Assembly: GCF_030811835.1 (NCBI RefSeq) | Contig: NZ_JAUSRO010000008.1 | Span: 62,001-126,000 of the forward strand | Length of the DNA: 64,000 nt | From: Variovorax ginsengisoli | GTDB taxonomy: Bacteria; Pseudomonadota; Gammaproteobacteria; Burkholderiales; Burkholderiaceae_C | Direction: 5' to 3' | Part shown: in pieces, positions 45,645 to 55,099 of the stretch | Numbering within the stretch: position 1 is the first letter of the stretch | Layout of the letters: every line of letters begins with the position of its first letter | Made by a program: the position numbers and the translations under genes | Notes under the pieces: generated by a model | Databases searched by the model: none | Told to the model about the DNA's origin: nothing | What the model saw: only the letters and a program-made list of their open reading frames with translations

Positions 45645-46274
45645 ATGCCAAGCAAGCACTCATCACCGAAGCCCACGCCGATCCATCCGGCCTGGATGCG
45701 TATCACCCACTGGCTCAATGCGCTGGCCGTGCTGGTGCTGGTGACCAGTGGCTGGCGCATCTACAACGCGGCGCCCTTCTTCTCCTTCAACATCCCGTCG
45801 ACGATCACGCTCGGCGGCTGGCTGGGTGGCGCACTGCAATGGCACTTCGCCGCCATGTGGCTGCTGGGTGCCAACGGCCTGATCTACCTGACGCTGAACA
45901 TCGCGAGCGGTCGCCTCTTGGCCAGGTTCTTCCCGCTGTCGATCGCCGGCATCTGGCACGACGCGGTCGCAGCATTGCACGGCAGGCTTTCCCACGCCGA
46001 CCCGCGCCACTACAACAGCGTGCAGCGCTTCGCCTACCTGTTCGTGATGCTCGACATCGTGTTGCTGGTGCTCTCGGGCCTGGTGCTCTGGAAGTCGGTG
46101 CAGTTTCCCGTGCTGCGCGACCTGCTCGGCGGCTACGACTTCGCACGGCGCATCCACTTCTTCGCCATGGCCGGCCTCGTCGCCTTTGTCGTGGTGCACC
46201 TGGCGATGGTTGCGCTCGTGCCGCGAACCCTGCTTTCCATGCTCGACGGCCGCACACCAAGGACCCTCTCATGA
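45645..46274 (+). CDS. Cytochrome b561-type membrane subunit (di-heme, MsrQ/YedZ1-like role)
   Basis: The 209-residue protein has four membrane helices with heme-ligand histidines in RITHWLN (about residue 20), LQWHFAAM (about 67), RRIHFFAM (about 170) and VVVHLAMV (about 184). It likely passes electrons from quinol to the molybdoenzyme encoded next, whose ATG overlaps its stop by four bases (ATGA). It is not the six-helix ferric reductase type (MsrQ of E. coli) but the cytochrome b561 type found beside YedY1 proteins. Confidence 0.88.
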   Translation: MPSKHSSPKPTPIHPAWMRITHWLNALAVLVLVTSGWRIYNAAPFFSFNIPSTITLGGWLGGALQWHFAAMWLLGANGLIYLTLNIASGRLLARFFPLSIAGIWHDAVAALHGRLSHADPRHYNSVQRFAYLFVMLDIVLLVLSGLVLWKSVQFPVLRDLLGGYDFARRIHFFAMAGLVAFVVVHLAMVALVPRTLLSMLDGRTPRTLS

Positions 46275-47062
46275 AGCTCTTCAAACGCCCGTCCCTGGTC
46301 GGTATCGATGCCGACGCAGCCCTCTGCGAAGCCCGCAAACTCATCGCCCGCAAGGTCGAGCAACCGGCACGCCGCGCCTTTCTGCAACGCTCGCTGAGCC
46401 TGGGTGGCCTGTCGATGCTCACGGGCTGCAGCATCAGCGACAACGCCAGCGTCGAGGCCGCACTCAGCCGGATCTCGCGCATCAACGACGAGGTGCAGGG
46501 CTGGCTGTTCGACCCCTCCAAACTGGCACCGACCTACCCCGAGTCGATGATCACGCGTCCCTTCCCGTTCAACGCCTACTACGGCGAGAGCGAAGTCCGC
46601 CAGGTCGACGAAGCGACCTACCGACTGGAGGTGACAGGCCTGGTGGCGGACAAGCGCAGTTGGCGGCTTGAGGAACTGCGCGCCATGGCCCAGCAGGACC
46701 AGGTCACCCGTCACATCTGCGTCGAAGGCTGGAGCGCCATCGGCAAGTGGGGTGGCGTGCCTTTCGGTGACTTCCTGCGGCGCATTGGCGCCGATACACA
46801 GGCGAAGTACGTCGGATTCAAGTGCGCAGATGACTACTACACCAGCATCGACATGGCCACCGCGCTGCACCCGCAGACGCTGCTCGCGCTGAGCTACGAC
46901 GGGCAGCCGCTGCCGCCGAAGTACGGCTTCCCGATGAAGCTACGCATGCCTACGAAGCTGGGCTACAAGAATCCAAAACACATCCAGGCGGTGTTCGTGA
47001 GCAACACCTACTCTGGCGGCTACTGGGAAGACCAGGGCTACAACTGGTTCGGCGGCAGTTGA
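46271..47062 (+). CDS. Periplasmic SUOX-fold molybdopterin oxidoreductase (MsrP/YedY-like)
   Basis: The 263-residue protein has a twin-arginine signal, RRAFLQRSLSLGG at about residues 36-48, followed by MLTGC, which may also be a lipobox. The oxidoreductase domain keeps the molybdenum-ligand Cys in RHICVEGWSAIGKWGG (about 155) and the KYGFPMKLRMPTKLGYKNPKHI segment. The N-terminal extension before the twin-Arg (about 35 residues) is longer than usual. By family and neighbours it should reduce oxidised methionine or another sulfoxide in the envelope, using electrons from the cytochrome b561. Confidence 0.88.
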   Translation: MKLFKRPSLVGIDADAALCEARKLIARKVEQPARRAFLQRSLSLGGLSMLTGCSISDNASVEAALSRISRINDEVQGWLFDPSKLAPTYPESMITRPFPFNAYYGESEVRQVDEATYRLEVTGLVADKRSWRLEELRAMAQQDQVTRHICVEGWSAIGKWGGVPFGDFLRRIGADTQAKYVGFKCADDYYTSIDMATALHPQTLLALSYDGQPLPPKYGFPMKLRMPTKLGYKNPKHIQAVFVSNTYSGGYWEDQGYNWFGGS

Positions 47063-47147
47063 GCCCACGGGCTCAACGCTGTTGAAACGAAAGGCCGTGT
47101 TCATGTCGAACCGCGCCCCTCTCTGAAATCACTCGAAGGAAACCGAA

Positions 47148-47402
47148 ATGAACAAGCTCTCTGCCACCCTCCTCGCCACCTGCATGGCCATCGGCTCCGT
47201 CTCGGCTTTTGCCGCCGACGACATGATGAAGAAGGACACCATGAGCAAGGACGCCATGGCCAAGGACGGCATGAAGAAGGACGCCATGGCGCAGGACGGG
47301 ATGAAGAAGGATGCCATGGGCAAGGACTCGATGGCGAAGGACGGTATGGCCAAGGACGGTATGGCCAAGGACAGCATGGCCAAGGACGGCATGAAGAAGT
47401 AG
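47148..47402 (+). CDS. Secreted methionine-rich pentapeptide MXKDX-repeat protein (MrpX-like)
   Basis: The 84-residue protein has a 22-residue Sec signal peptide (ending AFA) and a mature part of 62 residues with 13 methionines, built from consecutive pentapeptides of the form M-x-K-D-x (one has Q for K). At DNA level this is a near 15-base tandem repeat. Such peptides are proposed to act as sacrificial methionine scavengers of hypochlorous acid, recycled by a YedY-type reductase. That fits its position 85 bases after the molybdoenzyme gene. AAGGAAA precedes the ATG. Confidence 0.9.
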   Translation: MNKLSATLLATCMAIGSVSAFAADDMMKKDTMSKDAMAKDGMKKDAMAQDGMKKDAMGKDSMAKDGMAKDGMAKDSMAKDGMKK

Positions 47403-47544
47403 GCCAAGGCCTCCGGCTGCACGCACGGCCATCGTGCCCGGTACAAAGACCGAGGTCCCGTTGTGGTCAGCGTGCATCGGCATGGGTCCGCCAGGGCCAA
47501 GAACATCAACAATGCGACACACACTGCAAGGAAGGCTCCGCCTC

Positions 47545-48303
47545 ATGACACGCCCCACTTCCAAGGCCGACACCATCGCGGCCGCAACCCCGTGGGCGGC
47601 GCTGACCCGCCGCCCGGTGCTGGCACTGTTCGCTCTCGTGGCGGGCGCTGCCGTGTGGCACGCCGTGCCCTCGGTCGCGGCTGAAGCAGCCGTGGTGATT
47701 CCCGCACCGGCTGACGACATTGCCGCGGCCTCGGTGTCCGGCCCGCAGACCGCCGTGTTCGCGGGCGGCTGCTTCTGGGGTGTCCAGGGCGTGTTCCAGC
47801 ACGTCAAGGGTGTGCGCAATGCCGTCTCGGGCTATGCAGGCGGCAACGCGTCATCGGCCCAATACGACGCGGTGGGCATGGGCAATACCGGTCATGCGGA
47901 AGCCGTGCGCATCACCTTCGACCCCAAGCAGGTCAGCTACGGCCGGCTGCTGCAGATCTATTTCTCGGTGGCGCACAATCCGACCGAACTGAACCGCCAG
48001 GGTCCGGACACCGGCACGCAGTACCGCTCCACCGTGTTCCCCGTTGATGCCGACCAGCAACGTGTGGCAAAAAACTATATTGCGCAGCTCGACAAGAGCA
48101 AGGTGTTCGGCAAACCGATTGCCACCACGCTGGAAACCGGCAAGACCTTTTACGCGGCCGAGGCCTATCACCAGGACTTCCTCACGCGCCATCCCGACCA
48201 CCCTTACATCGTGATCAACGACCTGCCGAAGGTGGACAACCTGAAGAAGGTGTTTCCATCGGATTACCGGGCGCAGCCCGCACTGGTCGGCGGCAACGCG
48301 TAG
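47545..48303 (+). CDS. msrA: Exported peptide-methionine (S)-S-oxide reductase MsrA
   Basis: The 252-residue MsrA has a hydrophobic N-terminal segment (about residues 25-46, ending SVAAEA) that should export or anchor it in the envelope, then the catalytic motif GGCFWG (about 76-81), the substrate block GYAGG and a GHAEAV segment, and QYRSTVF. The resolving cysteines near the C-terminus of cytosolic MsrA are absent, so it may depend on an outside reductant. ATG 47545 is chosen for GGAAGG 8 bases upstream; an in-frame ATG at 47512 is possible. It adds methionine S-oxide repair to the neighbouring MsrP-like system. Confidence 0.9.
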   Translation: MTRPTSKADTIAAATPWAALTRRPVLALFALVAGAAVWHAVPSVAAEAAVVIPAPADDIAAASVSGPQTAVFAGGCFWGVQGVFQHVKGVRNAVSGYAGGNASSAQYDAVGMGNTGHAEAVRITFDPKQVSYGRLLQIYFSVAHNPTELNRQGPDTGTQYRSTVFPVDADQQRVAKNYIAQLDKSKVFGKPIATTLETGKTFYAAEAYHQDFLTRHPDHPYIVINDLPKVDNLKKVFPSDYRAQPALVGGNA

Positions 48304-48320
48304 AGCGCGCCGCGTCTGCT

Positions 48321-49778
48321 TCAGCCTGCGAAGAAGGGCTGGAGCACCGGATAGAGCGCGTGAAAGCGCGCATGCCGCGCACGGTGCGCCGCTGCCTGTG
48401 CCGCATCAGGCCCGAAGCGCTGGCGCAGCGCGGGCTGTTGGCACACCTGTGCGATGTCGCCGCCGTCCGCCAGCCAGGCCAGGCGCGCGGCGCCCAGTGC
48501 GCCACCGGCCTCGCCGCCCTCCCCCAGCGCCAAGGGCACTTCGAGAATGTCGGCCAGCAACTGCGCCCACCACACGCTGCGTGCGCCGCCGCCCACCAGC
48601 GCCAGGTCGCCTCGCGGGCGTTCCAGCGTGTCCAGGCCATCGCGCAAGCCGAAGCTCACACCTTCCACCACGGCATAGGCGATATCGGCCGGTCCGTGCG
48701 CGTGCGTCAATCCGAACAGCAGGCCCTGCGCCTGCGCGTCGTTGTGGGGAGAGCGCTCACCGGACAGGTAGGGCAGGAACAGCGGCGCCTGTGCGCGCGC
48801 AGCCGGGTCGAGCGTGGCCGCAGCGGCGAGCAGCGTCGCCTCATCCGTGAGGCCGAAGCTGCGCGCCGCCCAGGTCACCGCACTCGCGGCGGAAAGCATC
48901 ACGGACATCTGGTGCCAGCGGCCAGGCAGCGCATGACAGAAAGCGTGCACGGCCTGCGCTGGGTTGGGCGCAAAGGCCGCACCGCAGATGAAGATGACGC
49001 CCGACGTGCCGAGCGAGACAAAGCCCTGCCCCGCCTCCACCAGCCCCATGCCCACCGCGCTCGCCGCGTTGTCGCCCGCACCGCCGGCGATGCACACGTC
49101 GGCGCCCAGGCTCCAGCGCTGTGCCAGCGCGCGCTTGAGGGTGGCCGACGGCGCGCTACCTTCGACCAGGCGAGGCATGTGCGCGCGCGTGAGGCCGGTG
49201 ACAGCCAGGAGTTCGTCAGACCAGTCGCGCCGCGCCACGTCGAGCCACAACGTGCCGGCGGCATCGGACATGTCGCTGACCGCTTCGCCGCTGAGCATGA
49301 AGCGCAGCCAGTCCTTGGGCAGCAGCACCTTGTCGATGCACGCGAACACCTCGGGCTCGTGCGTGCGCACCCACATCAGCTTGGGCGCCGTGAAACCCGG
49401 CATCGCGAGATTGCCAGCGATGTCGGCGAGCCGAGGCACGGCGGCGGTGAGCTCGGCACACTGCGCGGCGCTGCGGCCGTCGTTCCAGAGAATGGCCGGG
49501 CGCAGCACCTCGCCCTTCGCGTCGAGCAGCACGGCGCCGTGCATCTGGCCCGACAGGCCAATGCCCCGCACGGCGGCCAATGCATCGCCGTGCGCGGCGC
49601 GCAGGCTGCGCATCACTTCGTCGAGCGCCAGCCACCACTGCGACGGCGCCTGCTCCGACCACAGCGGTTGCGGCCGACTCACGCTGAGCGACGCGCGCGC
49701 CACGCCGACGATGCGGTGATCGTCGGCCAGCAACAGGCCCTTGAGTTCCGATGTGCCGAGGTCCAGTCCCAGATACAT
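48321..49778 (-). CDS. xylB: Xylulokinase
   Basis: FGGY-family kinase of 485 residues phosphorylating D-xylulose to xylulose 5-phosphate. It starts MYLGLDLGTSELKGLLL (ATP/phosphate 1 motif) and has GLSGQMHGAVLLD and the FGGY C-terminal ATP motif VGGGARSVWW. It is the last gene of the polyol operon, after the AraC regulator. A frame-matching start at 49778 has no nearby competitor. Confidence 0.92.
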   Translation of the reverse strand: MYLGLDLGTSELKGLLLADDHRIVGVARASLSVSRPQPLWSEQAPSQWWLALDEVMRSLRAAHGDALAAVRGIGLSGQMHGAVLLDAKGEVLRPAILWNDGRSAAQCAELTAAVPRLADIAGNLAMPGFTAPKLMWVRTHEPEVFACIDKVLLPKDWLRFMLSGEAVSDMSDAAGTLWLDVARRDWSDELLAVTGLTRAHMPRLVEGSAPSATLKRALAQRWSLGADVCIAGGAGDNAASAVGMGLVEAGQGFVSLGTSGVIFICGAAFAPNPAQAVHAFCHALPGRWHQMSVMLSAASAVTWAARSFGLTDEATLLAAAATLDPAARAQAPLFLPYLSGERSPHNDAQAQGLLFGLTHAHGPADIAYAVVEGVSFGLRDGLDTLERPRGDLALVGGGARSVWWAQLLADILEVPLALGEGGEAGGALGAARLAWLADGGDIAQVCQQPALRQRFGPDAAQAAAHRARHARFHALYPVLQPFFAG

Positions 49779-49818
49779 GCATTGCTCCTGCGCGACGCCG
49801 GGGCACCGCGCCTGCGGG

Positions 49819-50754
49819 TCAGTGGGCGCCGCCGAAGCGGCTGTTGGCCTGCTTGCGGAATTCGCTGGGCGTCATGCCCTTGATTTCGAGAAAACGGCGA
49901 TTGAAGTTCGCCACGTTGTTGAAGCCGACCTGGTAGCAGATGTCGGTCACGAACTGGTCGGTCTGCATCAGCAGGTGGCACGCATTGTTGATGCGCACCT
50001 GGTTGACGAAGTCGGTGAAGCTGTTGCCCGTCGAACGCCGGAAGTAGCGGCTGAATCGGCTTTCGCTCATGCCGAGTTCGGCCGCCAGATCGGCCATGGC
50101 CAGCGGCTCGGCCAGGTTGTCGGTGATGCGGTTGACGATGCTGTTGATCTGGTCGACTTCGGCGTCGCCCTCCGCGCCCTTGATCTGCACGCTCGACAGC
50201 AGCCGGTAGTCGGTGCAGGCCGACAGGTCGGCCATGAAGTCGCAGAAGGCCGCCAGGCGCCGCAGCCCGCGTGAGGACTTCACCCGCGTCCAGTGCGCGT
50301 GCGCGCGCTCGGACAGGCCGAAGAATTCCACCCCGCGGCGCGCACGCTCGAGCAACTGGTGGACCTCCGCGAATTCCGGAATGTCCAGCGACACGCGTTC
50401 GAGCGGCTCGGCGCGAAACTGGATCACCAGGTCACGCGTGCCCACACCACCGTCGGGCGTGTCCAGAGAGATCCAGTTGTGCGGCAGCCGAGGCCCGCAC
50501 AGCACCAGATGACCCGGCTGGAAGGGGCCGATCCAGTCGCCCACGAACGCCTTGCCCGAGGTGTCGGTGATGAGGTGCAGCTCGTACTCGTCGTGGCAGT
50601 GCCAGCGCGCCAGCGGGCTCGGATAGCCATGCGACAGGCAGCGCACCCAGCCGGCCTCCTCCGCCGTCTCGTAACCCAGCGAAGGCGAGCGGACATAGTC
50701 GTGCTCGACCTCGGGCTGGCGTTGGCGGGGCAGCGGCTGGGCGGTTCGGCTCAT
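49819..50754 (-). CDS. AraC family regulator of polyol use (MtlR-like)
   Basis: The 311-residue regulator has an N-terminal cupin ligand domain (about residues 30-130, with WHCHDEYELHLITDTSGKAF) and two C-terminal AraC helix-turn-helix motifs (about 205-305; LAMADLAAELGMSESRFSRYF and DICYQVGFNNVANFNRRF). It lies inside the operon, two bases after the polyol dehydrogenase stop, so it regulates its own operon. Similar to MtlR of Pseudomonas mannitol operons (inference). Confidence 0.9.
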   Translation of the reverse strand: MSRTAQPLPRQRQPEVEHDYVRSPSLGYETAEEAGWVRCLSHGYPSPLARWHCHDEYELHLITDTSGKAFVGDWIGPFQPGHLVLCGPRLPHNWISLDTPDGGVGTRDLVIQFRAEPLERVSLDIPEFAEVHQLLERARRGVEFFGLSERAHAHWTRVKSSRGLRRLAAFCDFMADLSACTDYRLLSSVQIKGAEGDAEVDQINSIVNRITDNLAEPLAMADLAAELGMSESRFSRYFRRSTGNSFTDFVNQVRINNACHLLMQTDQFVTDICYQVGFNNVANFNRRFLEIKGMTPSEFRKQANSRFGGAH

Positions 50755-50756
50755 GG

Positions 50757-51587
50757 TCAGCTCATGACACTACCACCGTCGACGTTCAGTGTCTGCGCCG
50801 TGATGTAGCGGGCCTCGTCGCTCGCCAGGAAGACCACCGCGCCCGCCATGTCGTCGGGTGTGCCCATGCGCCCGAGCGGCACCGCCAGGCCGACCTGGCG
50901 CTTTTTCTCGCCGATGGGCAGGTTTTCGTACTTGGCGAACAACGCGTCGACGTTGGCCCACATGGGCGTATCGACCACGCCCGGCGAGATGCCGTTGACG
51001 CGGATGCCGTGGGGCGCCATGGCCAGCGCGGCGCTCTGCGTATAGCTGATGACGGCCGCCTTGGTTGCGCAATAGTGGGCGACCAGCGCCTCGCCGCGGC
51101 GCCCGGCCTGCGAGGCCAGGTTGACCACCGATGCACCCGGCGTGCCAGCTTCCACCATGTGCCGCAGCACGGCCTGCATCACGAAGAACATGCCTTTGAC
51201 GTTGACGGCGAAGAGCAGGTCGAACGATGCGGTGTCAGCGTCCAGCAGCGGCGCCATATCGAACACTGCGGCGTTGTTGACCAGCGTGTGGATGGGGCCG
51301 AAGTGGGCCTGCGCCTCGGACACCAGGCGTGCGATGTCCGCCAGGTCGGTCACGTCGGCGGCAATGTACGCCAACGTGCCCGGCCGGGCGGCCACCAGCG
51401 CCTGCACGGCCTCGGGCGCCGACGGCGCACGATCGACCACGCTGCAGCGCGCGCCCTCGGCGATGCAGGCCCGCGCGATCGCCAGGCCGATGCCACCGCC
51501 GGCACCGGTCAGCAGCACATGGCGGCCGGCCAGGCGGCCCTGGGTCGCGGTTGCAGCGGGCGCGCCGGTTGAAGTCTGGAGTTGCAT
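50757..51587 (-). CDS. SDR polyol dehydrogenase (sorbitol/L-iditol dehydrogenase-like)
   Basis: The 276-residue SDR has TGAGGGIG (about 28-35), NNAA (about 107-110), Ser and the YxxxK catalytic pair in HYCATKAA (about 173), and a C-terminal NVDGGSVMS. ATG 51587 is preferred, since the upstream frame codes only for a Pro-rich stretch. In polyol operons of this type it oxidises sorbitol or galactitol to a ketose, complementing the mannitol-type dehydrogenase encoded just upstream (19-base gap). Confidence 0.88.
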   Translation of the reverse strand: MQLQTSTGAPAATATQGRLAGRHVLLTGAGGGIGLAIARACIAEGARCSVVDRAPSAPEAVQALVAARPGTLAYIAADVTDLADIARLVSEAQAHFGPIHTLVNNAAVFDMAPLLDADTASFDLLFAVNVKGMFFVMQAVLRHMVEAGTPGASVVNLASQAGRRGEALVAHYCATKAAVISYTQSAALAMAPHGIRVNGISPGVVDTPMWANVDALFAKYENLPIGEKKRQVGLAVPLGRMGTPDDMAGAVVFLASDEARYITAQTLNVDGGSVMS

Positions 51588-51606
51588 GGGTGTCCTTCTT
51601 CGTTGT

Positions 51607-53055
51607 TCAGGATTGGGAGGTGGTTCCAGCGGTGGCCACGAAGGCATCCACGCGCTGCGCGGCCCGGCGCACCGCCTCGGTCAGCCGCACGTCGCCCGCA
51701 AGGCCGCCCCACAGGACGGGATCGGCACACAGGGCAGCCACCGGATCGTCTGCCTCGCAGATGGCATGCGCCACCGCTTCGTCCATGCCTTGGTCGTGGT
51801 ACGTGTAGCTCAGCGCACCGCGGTGCCAGCGCTGCAGGAACGCCAGGAACAGCGCCGGCAACATGGCCACGCTGTCGATGCTTTCGTTGCGCTGCAGGCG
51901 TTCGTGCACCGTGGGCGCGATGAAGCCGGGGATCTTGGAGAAGCCGTCCATCGCCACGCGCTGGTTGGTGTCGCGGATGGCCGGGTTGCCGAAGCGTTCG
52001 AGCACCACGTCGCGGTAGGCCGGCAGGTCGAGCGGGCTCTGCGCGCCGGGCATGGCCAGGCAAGGGATGACGTCGTCGGTCACGTAGTCGAACGCCATCG
52101 ACCGGATGGCGGGCGTGTGCGTGCCCTCGTGGATGAACTGCAGGCCGATCAGCGTTCCTGCCCAGGCGATGCAACTGTGCGTGGCGTTGAGCAGGCGGAT
52201 CTTGGCCTCTTCATAGGGCTGCACCGAATCGACCAGTTGCACGCCCACGCGCTCCCATGCCGGGCGGCCCGCGATGAAATCGTCCTCGATCACCCACTGG
52301 ATGAAGCGCTCGGCCGTGATGGGCGCGGCGTCGGCCCACCCGGTGGCGGCCTGCACGCGCGCCGGCAGGTCCGCGGGCGAACGTGGCGTGATGCGATCGA
52401 CCATTGCGTTCGGGCTGGTGGTGTGGTCACGCGCCCAGTCACGCAACGCCAGATCGCCGGTGCGCTCTATGAACTCCAGCAGCCCGCCGCGAAAGCGCTC
52501 GCCGTTGTGGCGCAAGTTGTCGCAGTTCAAAAGCGTGATCGGGCCAGCGTCGGCGGCATGCCGCGCACGCAGGATGGCGCAGACCGCGCCGTAGATCGTC
52601 TGGCCTGCCTCGCCACGCCGCGCGCGCGCCATGTCGTCAGCCAGTTCGCCTGAAGACAGGTCGAGCCGGTGTTGCGCGTCGAGGTAGTAGCCGGCTTCGG
52701 TCACGGTGAAAGACACGATGCGCGTGGCAGGGTCGGCACCGCAGGCGATCACCTCGCGCAGGCCGGGGTCGTACGCCAGCACCTTGCGGATCGCCTTGAT
52801 CCGCTCGTAGCGGTACTCGCCGTCGGGCGACACCGTTTCGAGCGTGTATTGGCCGTCCTGCGCCTGCAGCGCAGCGATGACCGCGGCCATGTCGGGCCGG
52901 ATGTTCGCGCCGACCAGCGACCAGCGCGTGTCGCCGACGTCGTGCAGCGCCTGCAGGTAGACGGCCTGGTGCGCGCGGTGGAAGGCGCCCAGTCCAAGGT
53001 GCAGGTTGACGAACGGACCGCTGGCATCGGCGGCGGGTACCAAAGAGGAAGTCAC
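51607..53055 (-). CDS. mtlD: Mannitol/D-arabitol dehydrogenase, long-chain polyol type
   Basis: NAD-dependent long-chain dehydrogenase of 482 residues. The N-terminal Rossmann part has LGLGAFHRAHQAVYL (about 17-31) and the catalytic core has MDGFSKIPGFIAPTV, whose Lys is the general base. It should oxidise mannitol to fructose and D-arabitol to D-xylulose; the neighbouring xylulokinase suggests arabitol is a physiological substrate. GTG 53055 with TGGAG upstream is chosen; the ATP-binding gene stops 25 bases earlier. Confidence 0.9.
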   Translation of the reverse strand: MTSSLVPAADASGPFVNLHLGLGAFHRAHQAVYLQALHDVGDTRWSLVGANIRPDMAAVIAALQAQDGQYTLETVSPDGEYRYERIKAIRKVLAYDPGLREVIACGADPATRIVSFTVTEAGYYLDAQHRLDLSSGELADDMARARRGEAGQTIYGAVCAILRARHAADAGPITLLNCDNLRHNGERFRGGLLEFIERTGDLALRDWARDHTTSPNAMVDRITPRSPADLPARVQAATGWADAAPITAERFIQWVIEDDFIAGRPAWERVGVQLVDSVQPYEEAKIRLLNATHSCIAWAGTLIGLQFIHEGTHTPAIRSMAFDYVTDDVIPCLAMPGAQSPLDLPAYRDVVLERFGNPAIRDTNQRVAMDGFSKIPGFIAPTVHERLQRNESIDSVAMLPALFLAFLQRWHRGALSYTYHDQGMDEAVAHAICEADDPVAALCADPVLWGGLAGDVRLTEAVRRAAQRVDAFVATAGTTSQS

Positions 53056-53080
53056 GTCGAAAGCTCCAGAAGGAAACGGG

Positions 53081-54115
<1,035 letters not shown>

Positions 54116-54169
54116 TCAGTGACTCCTTGAAATCTGATCGTTGATCTGCAGCACGCCACGAGGAACATG

Positions 54170-54264
54170 CCAGGGCTGCCACGGAACCGGCTTTGCCGGG
54201 CCGCCGGCAGCGCCCCCGCGAGGGGGTAGGCGCAGCGACACGAAGTGCGCGAAGACTGGGGGCG
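54170..54264 (-). repeat. Dispersed intergenic repeat, copy C (full length, inverted)
   Basis: Read leftward it repeats copy A block by block: CGCCCCCAG, GCGCACTTCGTGTCGCT, the CCCCC/GGGGG hairpin, CGGCAAAGCCGGTTCC and CCTGG. It occupies the gap between two ABC transporter genes. Confidence 0.85.
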
Positions 54265-54267
54265 TAC

Positions 54268-55089
54268 TCATTTCACGGCGCCGAAGGTCAAGCCTTGCAC
54301 CAGTTGCTTCTGGCTGAACCAGCCGAACACAACGATGGGTGCGATGGCCATCAGCGAGGCCGCGGACAGCTTGGCCCAGAACAGGCCTTCAGGGCTGGCG
54401 TAGGACGCAATCAGCGTGGCGAGCGTGCCGGCCTTGGCCGAGCTCAGGTTGAGCGCCCAGAACGATTCGTTCCAGCTCAGCACCAGGCACAGCAGACCGG
54501 TCGATGCCAGGCCGCCCACCGACAGCGGCAGCACCACGTGGCGAAACTCGGTCCAGAGGCTGGCGCCATCCATGCGGGCCGCTTCGAGAATCTCATGCGG
54601 AATGTCCTTGTAGCTCGAATAGAGCATCCAGACCATGATCGGCAGGTTCGACAGCGTGAACACCACGGTGAGCACAGTGAGCGAATCCAGCAGACCGGCG
54701 GTCTGCGCCAGCACATAGATAGGCATGAGCGCGCCCACCGCCGGCATCATCTTGGTGGACAGCATCCACATCAGGATGTCGCGTGTGCGCCGCGTGCGAA
54801 AGAAGGCCATCGAGTACGCGGCCGGCGCGGCGATCAGGAGGCCGATGAGCGTCGAGCCCAGCGCGGTGACCAGCGAGTTGCGTGCGAACAGCAGGTAGTC
54901 GCTGCGGCGCTGCACCTCGCTGAAGTTGGCCAGCGTCGGCTCGAAGATGAACAGCGGCGGCACATGGATCGCCTGCAGTTCGGTCTTGAAAGCGGTCAGG
55001 AACAGCCAGCCCAGCGGAAAGAACAGCAGCAGTGCCGCAGCCCAGGCGCCAACCGTGCGCACGCCGGTGATGAGAAGTTTGCTTTGCAT
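54268..55089 (-). CDS. Polyol ABC transporter permease (second)
   Basis: The 273-residue inner-membrane permease of the MalG class has six membrane helices and the ATPase-contact EAA loop EILEAARMDGASLWTEFRHV (about residues 180-199). ATG 55089 gives MQSKLLIT; the first permease ends 11 bases upstream. It works with the permease at 55100 and the binding protein at 56035. Confidence 0.93.
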   Translation of the reverse strand: MQSKLLITGVRTVGAWAAALLLFFPLGWLFLTAFKTELQAIHVPPLFIFEPTLANFSEVQRRSDYLLFARNSLVTALGSTLIGLLIAAPAAYSMAFFRTRRTRDILMWMLSTKMMPAVGALMPIYVLAQTAGLLDSLTVLTVVFTLSNLPIMVWMLYSSYKDIPHEILEAARMDGASLWTEFRHVVLPLSVGGLASTGLLCLVLSWNESFWALNLSSAKAGTLATLIASYASPEGLFWAKLSAASLMAIAPIVVFGWFSQKQLVQGLTFGAVK

Positions 55090-55099
55090 CACGCGTCCT

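Noticed and set aside
46271..47062. Nitrate reductase function for the molybdoenzyme
   Set aside because: It has the short SUOX-type fold with a single Cys ligand and sits by a cytochrome b561 and MsrA; no heme or FAD nitrate reductase domains are present.
47214..47399. Short regular repeats that could suggest a CRISPR array
   Set aside because: The 15-base units run without spacers and are in frame within a secreted MXKDX-repeat protein.
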